A stretch of DNA of 64,000 nt, from positions 1 through 64,000 of the forward strand of contig CANNEE010000018.1 in NCBI GenBank assembly GCA_947503555.1, read 5' to 3'. The translations under genes and the position numbers were made by a program. Each line of letters begins with the position of its first letter. The first letter of the stretch is position 1. Below the pieces are notes generated by a model, which searched no databases, was not told the origin of the DNA, and was given only the letters and a program-made list of their open reading frames with translations. Of the stretch, positions 44,007-58,656 are shown piece after piece. This DNA comes from an uncultured Shewanella sp. GTDB taxonomy: Bacteria > Pseudomonadota > Gammaproteobacteria > Enterobacterales > Shewanellaceae.

Positions 44007-44273
44007 TTATCTAGCACAACTTATTTTGCTTACCTCGTGGTCGCCTTATTCCGATAAAGAAGATTTGGCGTACTTATTTAGCCCATGCTGAGTGTTACAC
44101 TCGACCAAAGAAAAAGCTCTTTTCTCTGTGAGATGGCGTGCAAAATGCCAGCAACAAGCAAGCAACATCACTGAAATCAGCCCAATTTAGCTGAAAATTG
44201 GACATTTAAAGCCAGTTACCAGTAAAATTGCGCCAAATTGTTAAGCAACCAACAAATATAACAGGTTACAACT

Positions 44274-44630
44274 ATGTCAAAACTGACCAAAGAAGAAGTT
44301 ATCAGCGCACTTGAAGCGGCTCTTTCTAAGAAAGAGGACAAAGCCGTATCTATCGAGCAAAAAGGCAGCTGGTACAAAATCGATGGCGGTAAGTCTATGC
44401 GTTTTAGCGAGCTAGAAACTATGCTAGCTGAACTTACAGATGCTCAACCTGCTACACCGAAAGCTGAAGCAAAGAAAGAAACTAAGGCAGCCCCTAAGGC
44501 TAAGCCAGCAGCTAAGAAAGCTGCTAAAAAAGAAACCGAAAATGTCAGTGGCGGCATGACGCCTAAGCAGCTATGGCGCGCTAAACTTGCCGAAGCTAAG
44601 GGTAAAGCGACACTACCACGCGGTTTCTAA
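44274..44630 (+). CDS. Small basic protein with Ala/Lys/Pro-rich linker
   Basis: A 118-residue soluble protein. Residues 1-57 form a compact N-terminal unit (LTKEEVISALEAALSKKED, then GSWYKIDGGKSMRFSELE). Residues 60-90 are a histone-H1-like tract of Ala, Lys and Pro (KAKPAAKKAAKKE). The C-terminal GGMTPKQLWRAKLAEAKGKATLPRGF is a distinct conserved-looking tail. Basic charge suggests nucleic-acid binding, but I do not recognise a named family. It has its own terminator just downstream and AACAGG as a weak ribosome site. Confidence 0.8.
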   Translation: MSKLTKEEVISALEAALSKKEDKAVSIEQKGSWYKIDGGKSMRFSELETMLAELTDAQPATPKAEAKKETKAAPKAKPAAKKAAKKETENVSGGMTPKQLWRAKLAEAKGKATLPRGF

Positions 44631-44660
44631 TATTTGCCTCAGTTACGCAAATAAAAAACC

Positions 44661-44697
44661 AAACAAAAAAGAAGCTAAATCAGCTTCTTTTTTGTTT
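44661..44697 (+). terminator. Terminator after the small basic protein gene
   Basis: AAACAAAAAAGAAGCT / AGCTTCTTTTTTGTTT with a five-base loop; the stem is extended by A/T pairs and followed by T-rich sequence. Confidence 0.85.
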
Positions 44698-44723
44698 TCA
44701 GGCTATCTGAATTTGCTCACCAA

Positions 44724-45194
44724 TTACATCGCAGGGTCGACCCTGACACTACCAACCAAATATACCACCCTAACCTCATCACCCTCGGCAAAACTAATAT
44801 TAGTGTCTCTGTCTTGGATAACCATCACCTGAGTGCCATCTTCTTGCTTAATCATCAGCTCAACCAAACGATACTCTATATATCTTGGCTGAGTTGCCGC
44901 ATTATGAGCCACGCCAGCACCTATCATAGCGCCCAATACCGTTGCCACATCTTGACCACTGCCACCGCCAAACTGATGACCTATTACGCCCCCTAACAAG
45001 GCTCCACCAAAAGTCTTCCACCCTGAATGACTATCTTGGATCAACTCTTGTTCGGTGATATGCCGAACCGACTCTATTTCACCATAAAGCACCTTTTCGA
45101 CCGGAACGGCTTGATTTCGCTCATAGCCTGCGTGAGCCAGAGCCGTAAACAGGGACAAAACCAATAACAGCAGGGATAATCTAGGTTTCCACAT
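44724..45194 (-). CDS. Glycine-zipper (2TM) outer-membrane-type protein
   Basis: About 156 residues with a signal peptide ([17 protein letters not shown], cleaved before GYERN). The glycine-zipper segment [39 protein letters not shown] (about residues 63-102, two parts) is the Rick_17kDa/SlyB-like motif of outer-membrane proteins. The C-terminal strands ([16 protein letters not shown] ... [12 protein letters not shown]) resemble the SlyB-family domain. There is no lipobox Cys, so it is not an obvious lipoprotein. ATG at 45194 is preferred over an in-frame TTG. Confidence 0.75.
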   Translation of the reverse strand: MWKPRLSLLLLVLSLFTALAHAGYERNQAVPVEKVLYGEIESVRHITEQELIQDSHSGWKTFGGALLGGVIGHQFGGGSGQDVATVLGAMIGAGVAHNAATQPRYIEYRLVELMIKQEDGTQVMVIQDRDTNISFAEGDEVRVVYLVGSVRVDPAM

Positions 45195-45246
45195 AATCAA
45201 TTTTCCGCTAAATTATAAGAAGGTCTTAAAACGAATATACGCCATA

Positions 45247-45957
45247 GTGAACTCTCTGTCCTTTCTAAATCATGAACTCGAGCGTTTTCCTTCACCGGAG
45301 TACGCATTATCTGATCCCAATGGTTTACTGGCCATTGGTGGCGATCTACAACCAGCTAGACTCATTGCCGCCTATTACGAAGGTATTTTCCCTTGGTTTA
45401 ACGCCGATGACCCCATTCTTTGGTGGTCGCCGGATCCTAGAGCGGTTTTTGTCCCTGGTAGTATTAAGATAAGCCGTAGCATGAGAAAGTTCCTCAAAAA
45501 GCAAGATTGGCAATATACGATAAATCAAGCCTTTGAACAGGTTATGGCTGGCTGCTCTGCCCCTCGCAGCAATCAAGATGGCACTTGGATCACCTCGGAT
45601 ATTCAGTCGGCTTATTTGGAGCTGCACCAGCAAGGCCACGCTCACTCACTCGAAGTGTGGCAGCAAGGCGAATTAGTAGGCGGCTTATATGGGTTAGCAA
45701 TAGGTCAGGTATTCTGCGGCGAGTCTATGTTTCATACTCAAACTAATGCCTCTAAAGCTGCGATGATAGCGCTGCACCAACATCTACTAAAAAAGGGCTT
45801 TAAACTTATCGATGCGCAGGTGATGAATCCTCACTTAGACTCTTTAGGGGCTAAAGCGATAAAGCGTGATGACTTTTTAAAACTATTAAAACGTTTTAGA
45901 GACAAGGTACCTTGCCCACACTCTTGGGAGAAGACCGAGGTGGCCATTGAGATCTGA
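45247..45957 (+). CDS. aat: Leucyl/phenylalanyl-tRNA-protein transferase
   Basis: Aat adds Leu or Phe to proteins with N-terminal Arg or Lys, marking them for ClpS-ClpAP. The 236-residue protein has [21 protein letters not shown] near the start, [19 protein letters not shown] and the GNAT-fold [19 protein letters not shown] near 145. GTG start with no strong ribosome site. It overlaps bpt by 11 bases; clpA, clpS and infA lie next to it, the E. coli neighbourhood. Confidence 0.96.
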   Translation: MNSLSFLNHELERFPSPEYALSDPNGLLAIGGDLQPARLIAAYYEGIFPWFNADDPILWWSPDPRAVFVPGSIKISRSMRKFLKKQDWQYTINQAFEQVMAGCSAPRSNQDGTWITSDIQSAYLELHQQGHAHSLEVWQQGELVGGLYGLAIGQVFCGESMFHTQTNASKAAMIALHQHLLKKGFKLIDAQVMNPHLDSLGAKAIKRDDFLKLLKRFRDKVPCPHSWEKTEVAIEI

Positions 45958-46663
45958 TATTCGCAACATCGCCATAGGCGTCAGCCAGCTTTACCCCTGT
46001 GCTTATATCGCGAATAAGCAGGAGCAGCTGCTGGTTATTCAAGAGCACAACCTTGACGCGGCCTTGTTCGATAGGTTGCTCGCCCTAGGCTTTAGGCGCA
46101 GTGGCGGCTCTGTCTACAAGCCTCGTTGCCCAAGTTGCAATGCATGCTTACCCATTCGCATTCCGGTTAATCGATTTCGCCACTCAAAACGCCAAAAGCG
46201 CACCTTTAAGAATAATCGGGATCTACACTATAAAATCACTAACCAAGCGACAGAAAGCCACTTTGAGCTCTATAAACGCTATGTCGATACGCGACATCAA
46301 GATGGCCCTATGTATCCAGCAACACAGGAGCAGTATCAACACTTTCTGTTCTGTAACTGGTTAGAGCCCATGTTTATCGAGCTCTATAAAGAAGATAAGT
46401 TGGTTGCGGTGGCTGTAACCGATAATACGCCCCATGCCCTATCGGCTATCTATAGCTATTTTGATCCTGATCTCGAAAAACGTTCTCTCGGCTCTTATAT
46501 GATATTAATCCAATGTCGTATTGCTCAGTTAATGGCCAAAGAGTACCTTTATCTAGGATATCAAGTAGATGAAAATCGTAAGATGAATTACAAGCGTGGC
46601 TACCGCCCCTACGAGATATTATCTGACCATGGGTGGCAATATTGTGAGAATAGCGAAGGCTAA
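45947..46663 (+). CDS. bpt: Aspartate/glutamate leucyltransferase
   Basis: Bpt transfers Leu to N-terminal Asp or Glu, a second entry to the N-degron pathway. Family marks are [30 protein letters not shown] with the Cys-x2-Cys-x2-CLPIRIP cluster near 60-70, and the C-terminal [23 protein letters not shown]. The start is TTG at 45947: GAGG lies six bases upstream and no ATG or GTG fits near it. It is translationally coupled to aat. Confidence 0.93.
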   Translation: MRSDIRNIAIGVSQLYPCAYIANKQEQLLVIQEHNLDAALFDRLLALGFRRSGGSVYKPRCPSCNACLPIRIPVNRFRHSKRQKRTFKNNRDLHYKITNQATESHFELYKRYVDTRHQDGPMYPATQEQYQHFLFCNWLEPMFIELYKEDKLVAVAVTDNTPHALSAIYSYFDPDLEKRSLGSYMILIQCRIAQLMAKEYLYLGYQVDENRKMNYKRGYRPYEILSDHGWQYCENSEG

Positions 46664-46733
46664 GCTTTACAGCGACTAGATTTTGGGGCATGATACGCCC
46701 GTTTTTATATTTGAAGGCTAATGGGATAACTAA

Positions 46734-46955
<222 letters not shown>

Positions 46956-46974
46956 TTATTAGCCTCTGAATATT

Positions 46975-47001
46975 AAAAAACCGGCCTGAGCCGGTTTTTT
47001 T
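46975..47001 (+). terminator. Terminator after infA
   Basis: CCGGC-CTGA-GCCGG stem flanked by six A and seven T. Confidence 0.92.
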
Positions 47002-47021
47002 GTGCCTAATCTTTAATGTGA

Positions 47022-47142
47022 CTAATACCAATCGCACTAAATATGTGATCATTCAGCGGGAATTCAATGCCTCGTAGGCAAGGCAGATGATAGATGTTAA
47101 TAGTTATTCTATTTCGAAAGCATCTAACACAATCACGAATCT
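47022..47142. repeat. Degenerate Shewanella-type intergenic repeat
   Basis: The stretch begins AATACCAATCGCACTAAAT and contains GTGATCATTCAGCGGGAAT, CTCGTAGGCAAGGCAGATG and ATAGTTATTCTATTTCG. From memory this is one of the repeated intergenic sequences of Shewanella and related marine bacteria. Complete copies end in an inverted form of the first motif; here that right end is missing, so this is a truncated copy. Not confirmed by a second copy in the window. Confidence 0.45.
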
Positions 47143-47149
47143 GCACAAT

Positions 47150-47178
47150 AAAAATGCCCTCATATTGAGGGCATTTTT
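47150..47178 (-). terminator. Terminator after clpA
   Basis: Thirteen-bp perfect stem AAAAATGCCCTCA/TGAGGGCATTTTT with a three-base loop, 22 bases after the clpA stop; works in both directions between the converging infA and clpA. Confidence 0.9.
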
Positions 47179-47200
47179 GGTAACGCATTAACTGTATTGC

Positions 47201-49459
47201 TTAACTTGAAACCTTCTCGGTGCATTCAGGTGTTATCACTAGCTCACCCTCTTTGACATCGATATGGGCGATACCACCCGCCTCTAGCTCACCAAAGAGA
47301 ATTTCATCGGCTAGCGGACGTTTAATCAAGTCTGTTACCACTCGAGCCATAGGACGTGCTCCCATCGCCTTGTCATAGCCTTTATCGGCGAGGAAGAGCA
47401 ACGCCTCTTCACTAACATCTAGGGTTACCCGTTTCTCATCAAGCTGAGCTTGCAACTCAACAAGGAACTTATCAACCACTTTGGCAATCACTGTCATATC
47501 TAAATGGTTAAACCAAATGATAGAATCTAAGCGGTTTCTAAATTCAGGCGAGAAAACACGATTAATCTCAGTCATCGCATCTTGACTATGATCTTGCTGC
47601 CTAAAGCCAATAGACTTGCGCACAGTCTCTTGTACGCCCGCGTTGGTGGTCATAACTAAAGTTACATGCCTAAAGTCCGCCTTACGACCATTGTTATCGG
47701 TTAGCGTACCGTGATCCATCACCTGCAATAACAAGTTATAGATATCTGGATGGGCTTTCTCAATCTCATCGAGTAACACAACACAATGAGGGTTCTTAAT
47801 CACAGCATCGGTCAGCAAGCCACCTTGGTCATAACCAACATAGCCTGGAGGCGCACCAATAAGGCGAGAGACGGTATGACTTTCCATATACTCAGACATA
47901 TCAAAGCGCACTAACTTCATGCCCATGCATGAGGCAAGCTGATTGGTCACTTCGGTTTTACCCACACCGGTAGGACCTGCAAATAGGAAGCTACCCACAG
48001 GCTTCTTATCTGAGCCTAAACCACTGCGAGAAAGCCTAATGGCCGCACTGAGGGTCTCAATGGCATGATCTTGACCAAAGACCACCATCTTAAGATTACG
48101 TTCAAGATTCTTCAGAGTGTCTTTATCAGACGCTGAGACAGACTTTTCTGGAATACGAGCAACCTTGGCGATAATCGCCTCAATTTCACTCTGACCAATC
48201 GTCTTCTTACGCTTGCTTTGCGGCAGCATTGTCATACGCGCGCCAGCCTCATCAATCACATCAATAGCCTTATCGGGCAAGTGACGGTCATTGATATGCT
48301 TGTCAGAGAGTCTAGCTGCACAGCTCAGAGCTGATTGGGTATAACGCACACCATGGTGCTCTTCATACTTGGCCTTAAGGCCTTGCAGTATCTTAGTGGT
48401 CTCAGCCACTGATGGCTCATTGATATCCACCTTCTGGAAGCGGCGAGCCAAGGCTCTATCCTTCTCAAAGATACTTTGGTATTCCTGAAAAGTGGTTGAG
48501 CCCATACAGCGTAGCGAGCCATTAGATAGCAAGGGTTTTAGTAAGTTGGACGCATCCATCACCCCGCCGGATGCGGCTCCCGCTCCAATAATGGTATGGA
48601 TCTCATCGATAAACAAAATAGCGTTATCAGTAGCAGTTAGTTCTTTCAATAAGCCTTTAAAACGCTTTTCAAAGTCACCGCGATACTTAGTGCCCGCCAA
48701 CAGCGCTCCTAAATCGAGAGAGAAGACCTGAGCGCTACTCATCACATCTGGCACCTGCTCATTAACGATACGGTAAGCCAAACCTTCTGCGATAGCCGTT
48801 TTACCCACACCCGCTTCACCCACAAGCAGCGGATTGTTCTTACGGCGGCGACAAAGGGTTTGAATCGCACGCTCAACTTCATACTCACGACCAATAAGCG
48901 GATCGATAAAGCCCTGCTCTGCCTGCTCATTTAAGTGAGTGGTGAATTGAGCTAGCATGCTGCGCTCTTCATTGGACTCACTGTGATCTTCTATACGCTC
49001 TTGCTCTGGGCTTTCACTGTCGTCCTCTTTTGAGAATCCATGACTGATGTAATTGACCACATCCAAGCGAGTGATATCACAGCGACGCAGTAGGTAAACC
49101 GCTTGGGACTCCTGTTCACTAAAAATCGCCACCAGCACATTGGCACCTGTGACTTCATTGCGGCCCGATGACTGCACATGGAAAACGGCGCGTTGTAATA
49201 CACGCTGAAAACCTAAAGTAGGTTGGGTTTCTTTATCTTCTTCTGGTTCGGCAATCAAAGGCGTTGTTTGCTCAATGAAAGTCGCCACTTCTTCACGTAA
49301 TTTATCTAAGTTTGCACCACAGGCTGTCAGTGCTTCCTGGGCTGAGGGGTTATCTATTAAGGCGAGCAGTAGGTGTTCTACTGTCATATATTCATGTCGG
49401 GAATCTCTGGCTTGCTGAAACGCCAGATTCAAGGTGACTTCAAGATCTTTATTTAGCAT
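47201..49459 (-). CDS. clpA: ATP-dependent Clp protease ATPase subunit ClpA
   Basis: ClpA unfolds substrates for ClpP and receives N-degron substrates from ClpS. The 752-residue protein has the double-repeat N-domain (LEVTLNLAFQQARDSRHEYMTVEH), first AAA+ module with Walker A GEAGVGKTAIAEG (about 210) and Walker B ILFIDEIHTIIGAG, and second module with GPTGVGKTEVTN (about 490) and VVLLDEIEKAHPDI. The IGL-type ClpP-binding loop is represented by KSIGFRQQ. It follows clpS by 35 bases. Confidence 0.97.
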   Translation of the reverse strand: MLNKDLEVTLNLAFQQARDSRHEYMTVEHLLLALIDNPSAQEALTACGANLDKLREEVATFIEQTTPLIAEPEEDKETQPTLGFQRVLQRAVFHVQSSGRNEVTGANVLVAIFSEQESQAVYLLRRCDITRLDVVNYISHGFSKEDDSESPEQERIEDHSESNEERSMLAQFTTHLNEQAEQGFIDPLIGREYEVERAIQTLCRRRKNNPLLVGEAGVGKTAIAEGLAYRIVNEQVPDVMSSAQVFSLDLGALLAGTKYRGDFEKRFKGLLKELTATDNAILFIDEIHTIIGAGAASGGVMDASNLLKPLLSNGSLRCMGSTTFQEYQSIFEKDRALARRFQKVDINEPSVAETTKILQGLKAKYEEHHGVRYTQSALSCAARLSDKHINDRHLPDKAIDVIDEAGARMTMLPQSKRKKTIGQSEIEAIIAKVARIPEKSVSASDKDTLKNLERNLKMVVFGQDHAIETLSAAIRLSRSGLGSDKKPVGSFLFAGPTGVGKTEVTNQLASCMGMKLVRFDMSEYMESHTVSRLIGAPPGYVGYDQGGLLTDAVIKNPHCVVLLDEIEKAHPDIYNLLLQVMDHGTLTDNNGRKADFRHVTLVMTTNAGVQETVRKSIGFRQQDHSQDAMTEINRVFSPEFRNRLDSIIWFNHLDMTVIAKVVDKFLVELQAQLDEKRVTLDVSEEALLFLADKGYDKAMGARPMARVVTDLIKRPLADEILFGELEAGGIAHIDVKEGELVITPECTEKVSS

Positions 49460-49494
49460 AGGCGCCCCCTAATTAACTACAGAGTAAACCAAAT

Positions 49495-49803
49495 TCACGC
49501 TTTCTCTAATGAACAAAGTAACGGATGTTGGTTCTGTCTTGCAAACTGATTTACTTGAATAACCTTAGTTTCTGCAATGCCGTAGGGGAAAATACCACAG
49601 ACCCCTTTGCCTTTTTCATGAACTGCCAGCATCACATCGGTTGCCTGTTGCTCATTCATCCTGAAAAACTTTTGCAACACTTCGACAACAAAGTCCATTG
49701 GCGTGTAGTCGTCATTATTCAATACCACTTTATACATCGAAGGTGGTACGACCTCAGATTCTACGCGCTCTTCTACACGTTCAATATTTCCTGTCTTACC
49801 CAT
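49495..49803 (-). CDS. clpS: ClpS adaptor for N-end rule substrates
   Basis: A 102-residue adaptor that binds N-terminal Leu, Phe, Trp or Tyr and hands proteins to Clp[23 protein letters not shown] (residues about 22-42) contains the Asn/Asp residues that hold the N-terminal alpha-amine; the substrate pocket helix [21 protein letters not shown] follows. Upstream of clpA and divergent from cspD. Together with aat and bpt in the same region the full Leu-tagging and recognition pathway is encoded within about 5 kb. Confidence 0.96.
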   Translation of the reverse strand: MGKTGNIERVEERVESEVVPPSMYKVVLNNDDYTPMDFVVEVLQKFFRMNEQQATDVMLAVHEKGKGVCGIFPYGIAETKVIQVNQFARQNQHPLLCSLEKA

Positions 49804-49980
49804 GTTTCAATATTAGCCTATATCCTGAAGGTTGAGACGGTAAAAATTTATCGTCATGTTGATTAAATGTTAATTTTAACTTGACATCAGCTTTTGTTAC
49901 TTACATTCTGTTTATTAGCGAGTGTTAAAGCTCGCACACTCTATCTTACTGGTAAGTAGACAACAGAAGGAAGTGGAAGT

Positions 49981-50187
49981 ATGGCAAGCGGAACTGTTAA
50001 ATGGTTCAACAACGCCAAAGGATTCGGGTTTATTTGCCCAGATCAAGGTGGCGAGGATGTATTTGCACACTATTCTACCATTGAAATGGAAGGCTATCGA
50101 ACTCTAAAAGCAGGCCAACCAGTGCAATTTGAAGTAGAACAGGGGCCAAAGGGCATGCATGCCTCAGCCATTTCACCGACCAAGTAG
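49981..50187 (+). CDS. cspD: Cold-shock-like protein CspD
   Basis: Sixty-eight residues, one cold-shock domain with RNP1 KGFGFICPD and RNP2 VFAHYST. The CspD-type features are the clpS-clpA location and the ending [10 protein letters not shown]. coli CspD inhibits replication initiation and elongation in stationary phase. GAAGGAAGTGG lies upstream of the ATG. Confidence 0.93.
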   Translation: MASGTVKWFNNAKGFGFICPDQGGEDVFAHYSTIEMEGYRTLKAGQPVQFEVEQGPKGMHASAISPTK

Positions 50188-50205
50188 AGCCGGTGGGAGC
50201 AAATC

Positions 50206-50236
50206 AAAAAAGGCAGGTTTATCACCTGCCTTTTTT
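50206..50236. terminator. Bidirectional terminator between cspD and icd
   Basis: AAAAAAGGCAGGT/ACCTGCCTTTTTT perfect stem with a five-base loop between two converging genes. Confidence 0.92.
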
Positions 50237-50303
50237 ATTTGCTCAAAATTCACTCTATTAGAACAATGTTGGCCTACATTTCATGCAGGCCAAAGTTCAA
50301 TTA

Positions 50304-52910
<2,607 letters not shown>

Positions 52911-53630
52911 ATGGCCCATTCCCGTTCACACTCGGCTAAAGACAAAAATCAAGGCCAAAATAAAAACAGCCGTAATAAGCGCCACTTAGCTGGAACCAAG
53001 AGCAAACAATATCAAAGTAAGTCAGGTTATCGCTCTGCGAGTAAAAATAGCACTTCGCTAAAACAAAAACCTAAAGTCAAACCAGAAGACCGCATCATAT
53101 TGTTGTTTAACAAGCCCTTTGACGTGTTATGCCAATTTACCGATGAGCAAGGCAGACAAACCCTAAAAGACTTTATTCCTATTGCTGATGTCTACGCAGC
53201 TGGCAGACTCGATAGAGATAGCGAGGGCCTATTACTGCTCACTAACTGTGGCACGCTGCAAGCTAAAATCACCCAGCCCAACAAGAAAACCTATAAAACC
53301 TATTGGGTACAGGTCGAAGGTGAACCTTCAGTTGAGGCGATTGAAGCACTTCAAAACGGTGTCGAGCTTAAAGATGGACCGACATTACCCGCCAGAGTCA
53401 AATTAATCCCTGAGCCTAAACAGCTCTGGCCACGAACGCCACCGGTGAGAGAGCGCAAATCCATTCCTACCTCTTGGCTAGAAATTCAGATCTGTGAAGG
53501 GCGAAACCGCCAAGTGAGAAGAATGACAGCTCACGTTGGCCACCCAACACTTAGGCTTATTCGCTATAAAATAGATAAATGGAGCCTAGATGATATCGAT
53601 ACCGCTCAATATAAAATCATTCAAGGATAA
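52911..53630 (+). CDS. rluE: 23S rRNA pseudouridine(2457) synthase RluE
   Basis: RluE isomerises U2457 of 23S rRNA. The catalytic Asp lies in [20 protein letters not shown] (about 100-120), followed by KTYWVQVEG and the RsuA/RluE ending [23 protein letters not shown]. There is no S4 domain; instead the first 58 residues are a Lys/Ser/Asn-rich basic tail, longer than in E. coli RluE. It heads the run rluE-nudJ-mnmA-hflD-purB, conserved with E. coli. Confidence 0.93.
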   Translation: MAHSRSHSAKDKNQGQNKNSRNKRHLAGTKSKQYQSKSGYRSASKNSTSLKQKPKVKPEDRIILLFNKPFDVLCQFTDEQGRQTLKDFIPIADVYAAGRLDRDSEGLLLLTNCGTLQAKITQPNKKTYKTYWVQVEGEPSVEAIEALQNGVELKDGPTLPARVKLIPEPKQLWPRTPPVRERKSIPTSWLEIQICEGRNRQVRRMTAHVGHPTLRLIRYKIDKWSLDDIDTAQYKIIQG

Positions 53631-53647
53631 ACTTAGAGTCAATCATT

Positions 53648-54088
53648 ATGTCCAAGCGGTATAAACCTAATGTCACTGTAGCCTGTATTCTTCACCACCA
53701 AGGTAGATTCGTGCTGGTCAAGGAGTCGATAGAGGGCGAAATTCGTTATAACCAGGCTGCTGGTCACCTCGAAGCCAATGAAACGCTAACTCAAGCCTGT
53801 ATAAGGGAAGTCAAAGAGGAAACTGGCTTAACGATTGTGCCTGATGGCGTGGTAAGCATAAACCAATTTCAAGCCGCAGCCGATTTGGCTTTTGTACGAT
53901 TTACTTTTTTCGCTGAACTAAACAGTTGTGAATCTTTGCAGCCTCAAGATCGGCAAATTATCGATGCCAATTGGTATACACTCGATGAAATTCAAAAGCT
54001 TAGCAACAAGCTGCGTAGTCCATTGGTTTTAAAAACACTTAATGATTACTTGCAAGGTAAGCGCTTTCCTTTAGCACTACTTAACTGA
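53648..54088 (+). CDS. nudJ: Phosphatase NudJ (Nudix hydrolase)
   Basis: A 146-residue Nudix enzyme; in E. coli NudJ hydrolyses nucleoside tri- and diphosphates and HMP-pyrophosphate. The Nudix box AGHLEANETLTQACIREVKEETGL at about 36-58 is complete (G, E, REVKEE, G in register). The YNQAAGH and C-terminal LRSPLVLKTLNDYLQGKRFPL match NudJ. It starts 17 bases after rluE. Confidence 0.93.
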   Translation: MSKRYKPNVTVACILHHQGRFVLVKESIEGEIRYNQAAGHLEANETLTQACIREVKEETGLTIVPDGVVSINQFQAAADLAFVRFTFFAELNSCESLQPQDRQIIDANWYTLDEIQKLSNKLRSPLVLKTLNDYLQGKRFPLALLN

Positions 54089-54225
54089 ACAATCTCCATA
54101 GCCCACAAAGCTAAGACATGATAGAATACGCCACCGCAATAATTGGCTATTTTTTGCTGTAAGTCACAAACACATCTCACAGCAGTCAATAGTAAGCAAT
54201 CTAATCTCAACGGTTTTTAGGATTT

Positions 54226-55367
54226 ATGACATCTATCGACGCAACACCACTCAACTCTGAGTCTTCGGAAAATCACACTAAAAAAGTCATTGTCGGCATG
54301 TCCGGCGGTGTCGACTCTTCAGTTTCAGCTTACCTGCTGCTTAAACAGGGATATCAGGTTGAAGGCCTGTTTATGAAAAACTGGGAAGAAGATGATACCG
54401 ATGAATATTGCGCTGCTGCTGAAGATCTTAAAGATGCGCAAGCCGTTTGCGACAAGCTAGGTATCAAGTTACATACAGTTAATTTTGCCGCCGAATATTG
54501 GGACAATGTGTTTGAGTACTTTCTTGCCGAATACAAAGCAGGCCGCACCCCTAATCCTGATATCATGTGCAACAAAGAGATCAAATTTAAGGCGTTTTTG
54601 GAATTTGCCGATGAGATCTTAGATGCCGATTATATTGCCATGGGCCACTATGTTCGCCGCAGTGACGAAACCGGCCAAAGCCAGATGCTAAGAGGCGTCG
54701 ATGGCAACAAAGATCAAAGCTATTTCCTCTACACTCTTAGTCATGAGCAGATTAGCCGTTCACTATTCCCAGTAGGCGAATTAGAGAAGCACCAAGTCCG
54801 TGATATCGCTAAAGAGATGGGGCTGATTACCCATGATAAGAAAGACAGTACTGGTATCTGTTTTATCGGCGAGCGTAAATTTACCGACTTCTTAAAGACC
54901 TTCCTACCCGCACAGCCTGGTGATATTGAAACCAGTGAAGGCGAAGTGATAGGCACTCACCAAGGCTTGATGTATCACACCCTTGGCCAGCGTAAAGGCT
55001 TAGGCATTGGCGGCATGAAAAACTCCAGTGAAGATCCTTGGTATGTGGTAGATAAAGACCTTAAACGTAATGTCCTCATTGTCGGCCAAGGTGGTCAGCA
55101 CCCAAGACTCATGTCTGTGGGCATGAAAGTGAATCAACTGCATTGGGTCGATAGAAAAGGGCCAGAGAACGGCAAGCAGATCACTGTGAAGACGCGCTAT
55201 CGTCAGCAAGATGTGCCCTGCACTATCAACTACCTCGATGAGCAAACACTTGAAGTGATTTTTGATGAGCCTGTTGCGGCTGTCACACCTGGACAATCAG
55301 CTGTTTTCTATGACGGTCAGGTTTGTCTCGGCGGCGGTATCATTGATGAGCTAATAAGAGAGTCATA

Positions 55368-55368
<1 letters not shown>
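54226..55368 (+). CDS. mnmA: tRNA-specific 2-thiouridylase MnmA
   Basis: MnmA thiolates U34 of tRNA-Lys, -Glu and -Gln using sulfur from the Tus relay. PP-loop [17 protein letters not shown] at about 23-39; first catalytic Cys in [11 protein letters not shown] (about 114), second in [12 protein letters not shown] (about 211); tRNA contact [13 protein letters not shown] near 250. The 380-residue length is slightly above E. coli, owing to a short polar N-terminal extension. Its stop overlaps the hflD start by one base. Confidence 0.96.
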
Positions 55369-57382
<2,014 letters not shown>

Positions 57383-57416
57383 CCCTCACCCTTAAAGCAG
57401 TTCCATAAGCTAATGG

Positions 57417-57448
57417 AAAGGCAGCTCCTAATGAGCTGCTTTTTATTT
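57417..57448 (+). terminator. Terminator after purB, abutting roxA
   Basis: GCAGCTC-CTAAT-GAGCTGC stem followed by TTTTTATTTTT. The T-run ends right at the roxA ATG (57451). Confidence 0.85.
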
Positions 57449-57450
57449 TT

Positions 57451-58599
57451 ATGTATTCATTAAATATCGATATAGAACAGTTTCTCAATACTCACTGGCA
57501 AAAGCAGCCCATAGTCTTTCGTCAGGCTTTTAATGACTTTAAAGATATCATCACAGCCGAAGAGCTGGCAGGGCTTGCCTGTGAGCAAGAAGTGTCATCT
57601 AGAGTGGTGCTCACCAAGAAAGCGGACAATAAACCCACCTCGTGGGAAGTCGTGCATGGCCCCTTTGAAGATTATGGCCAATTTGGAGAAGATCATTGGC
57701 AGCTCCTGGTTCAAGCTGTCAACCATTGGCATAGCGATAGCCGAGAATTGGTCGAAGCATTTCGCTTTCTACCCGACTGGCGGTTTGATGATTTAATGGT
57801 TTCCTTTGCCACACCTAAGGGTGGCGTAGGTCCCCATATCGATAACTATGATGTCTTTATTATTCAAGGTGAAGGTCGCCGTCGCTGGACTGTGGGCGAC
57901 ATAGGTCAATATCAGCCCAGAGACAATGACCCTAGCTCACCGCTAATTGAAGATTTTGAGCCTATTATCGATATCGTGATGGAAGCGGGTGATATTCTCT
58001 ATATACCACCAGGCTATCCTCATAGAGGTGAGACCTTAACTAAGGCCATAAGCTACTCTATCGGTTTTAGAGCGCCGAGTCAGCAAGAGCTATTTAGTCA
58101 AATCGCCGATCACTTACTCGACGCCAACCTAGGTCAGAAGCGTTTTATCTCAAGGGATGAGAACACACCTGCAGGGCAAGTCAGCCAAACTCATCAAGCT
58201 GAGATCATGGCGCTAGTTGCAGAGCTTGCAAACGAACCTAGCCAATATCAAAGCATGCTAGGTAAGCTATTAAGTCAAAACCGCTTTGAACTGGATATTT
58301 ATCCCGATGAGCCGATAACCGCTACCGAGTTAACAGATGCATTAGCACAAGGCGCAGCACTCTCACGTCTCGACGGGGTTAAACTCATTCAATTGCAAGG
58401 GGATCTGCAGAAGCGTTTATTTATCAACGGTGATGAGATAGCCACACCAGAGTTAACCCAGGATGAAATGAATCAACTTTGCCAGCAGCTGTATTTTACT
58501 CACTTTGAGGCAATCACACTTTGCCAGTCACATGAAGTACAAATTTTGCTGACAGAGCTTATCAATCAAGGCTTGTTCTATCTCAGTGAAGCTCAGTGA
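57451..58599 (+). CDS. roxA: 50S ribosomal protein L16 arginine hydroxylase (RoxA/YcfD)
   Basis: A 2-oxoglutarate/Fe(II) oxygenase of the JmjC-cupin group; E. coli YcfD hydroxylates Arg81 of ribosomal protein L16. The 382-residue protein has HWQKQPIVFRQAF near 15, the iron triad HIDNYD (HxD, about 127) and the distal His in YIPPGYPHRGETL (about 190), and the YSIGFRAPSQQEL stretch. The C-terminal winged-helix region is present. The start codon has no ribosome site in front of it, only the T-run of the purB terminator. Confidence 0.93.
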   Translation: MYSLNIDIEQFLNTHWQKQPIVFRQAFNDFKDIITAEELAGLACEQEVSSRVVLTKKADNKPTSWEVVHGPFEDYGQFGEDHWQLLVQAVNHWHSDSRELVEAFRFLPDWRFDDLMVSFATPKGGVGPHIDNYDVFIIQGEGRRRWTVGDIGQYQPRDNDPSSPLIEDFEPIIDIVMEAGDILYIPPGYPHRGETLTKAISYSIGFRAPSQQELFSQIADHLLDANLGQKRFISRDENTPAGQVSQTHQAEIMALVAELANEPSQYQSMLGKLLSQNRFELDIYPDEPITATELTDALAQGAALSRLDGVKLIQLQGDLQKRLFINGDEIATPELTQDEMNQLCQQLYFTHFEAITLCQSHEVQILLTELINQGLFYLSEAQ

Positions 58600-58607
58600 C
58601 AAGCAAT

Positions 58608-58638
58608 AAAAAAAGCACTTCATTGAAGTGCTTTTTTT
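58608..58638. terminator. Bidirectional terminator between roxA and the DUF4826 gene
   Basis: AAAAAAAGCACTTC/GAAGTGCTTTTTTT perfect stem with a three-base loop between converging genes. Confidence 0.93.
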
Positions 58639-58656
58639 AATTAAAGTAACGGTGGC

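Noticed and set aside
43852-44091. 79-codon ORF on the plus strand
   Set aside because: It overlaps the cysteine-rich 54-residue ORF in another frame; no ribosome site, no motif and low-complexity codon use.
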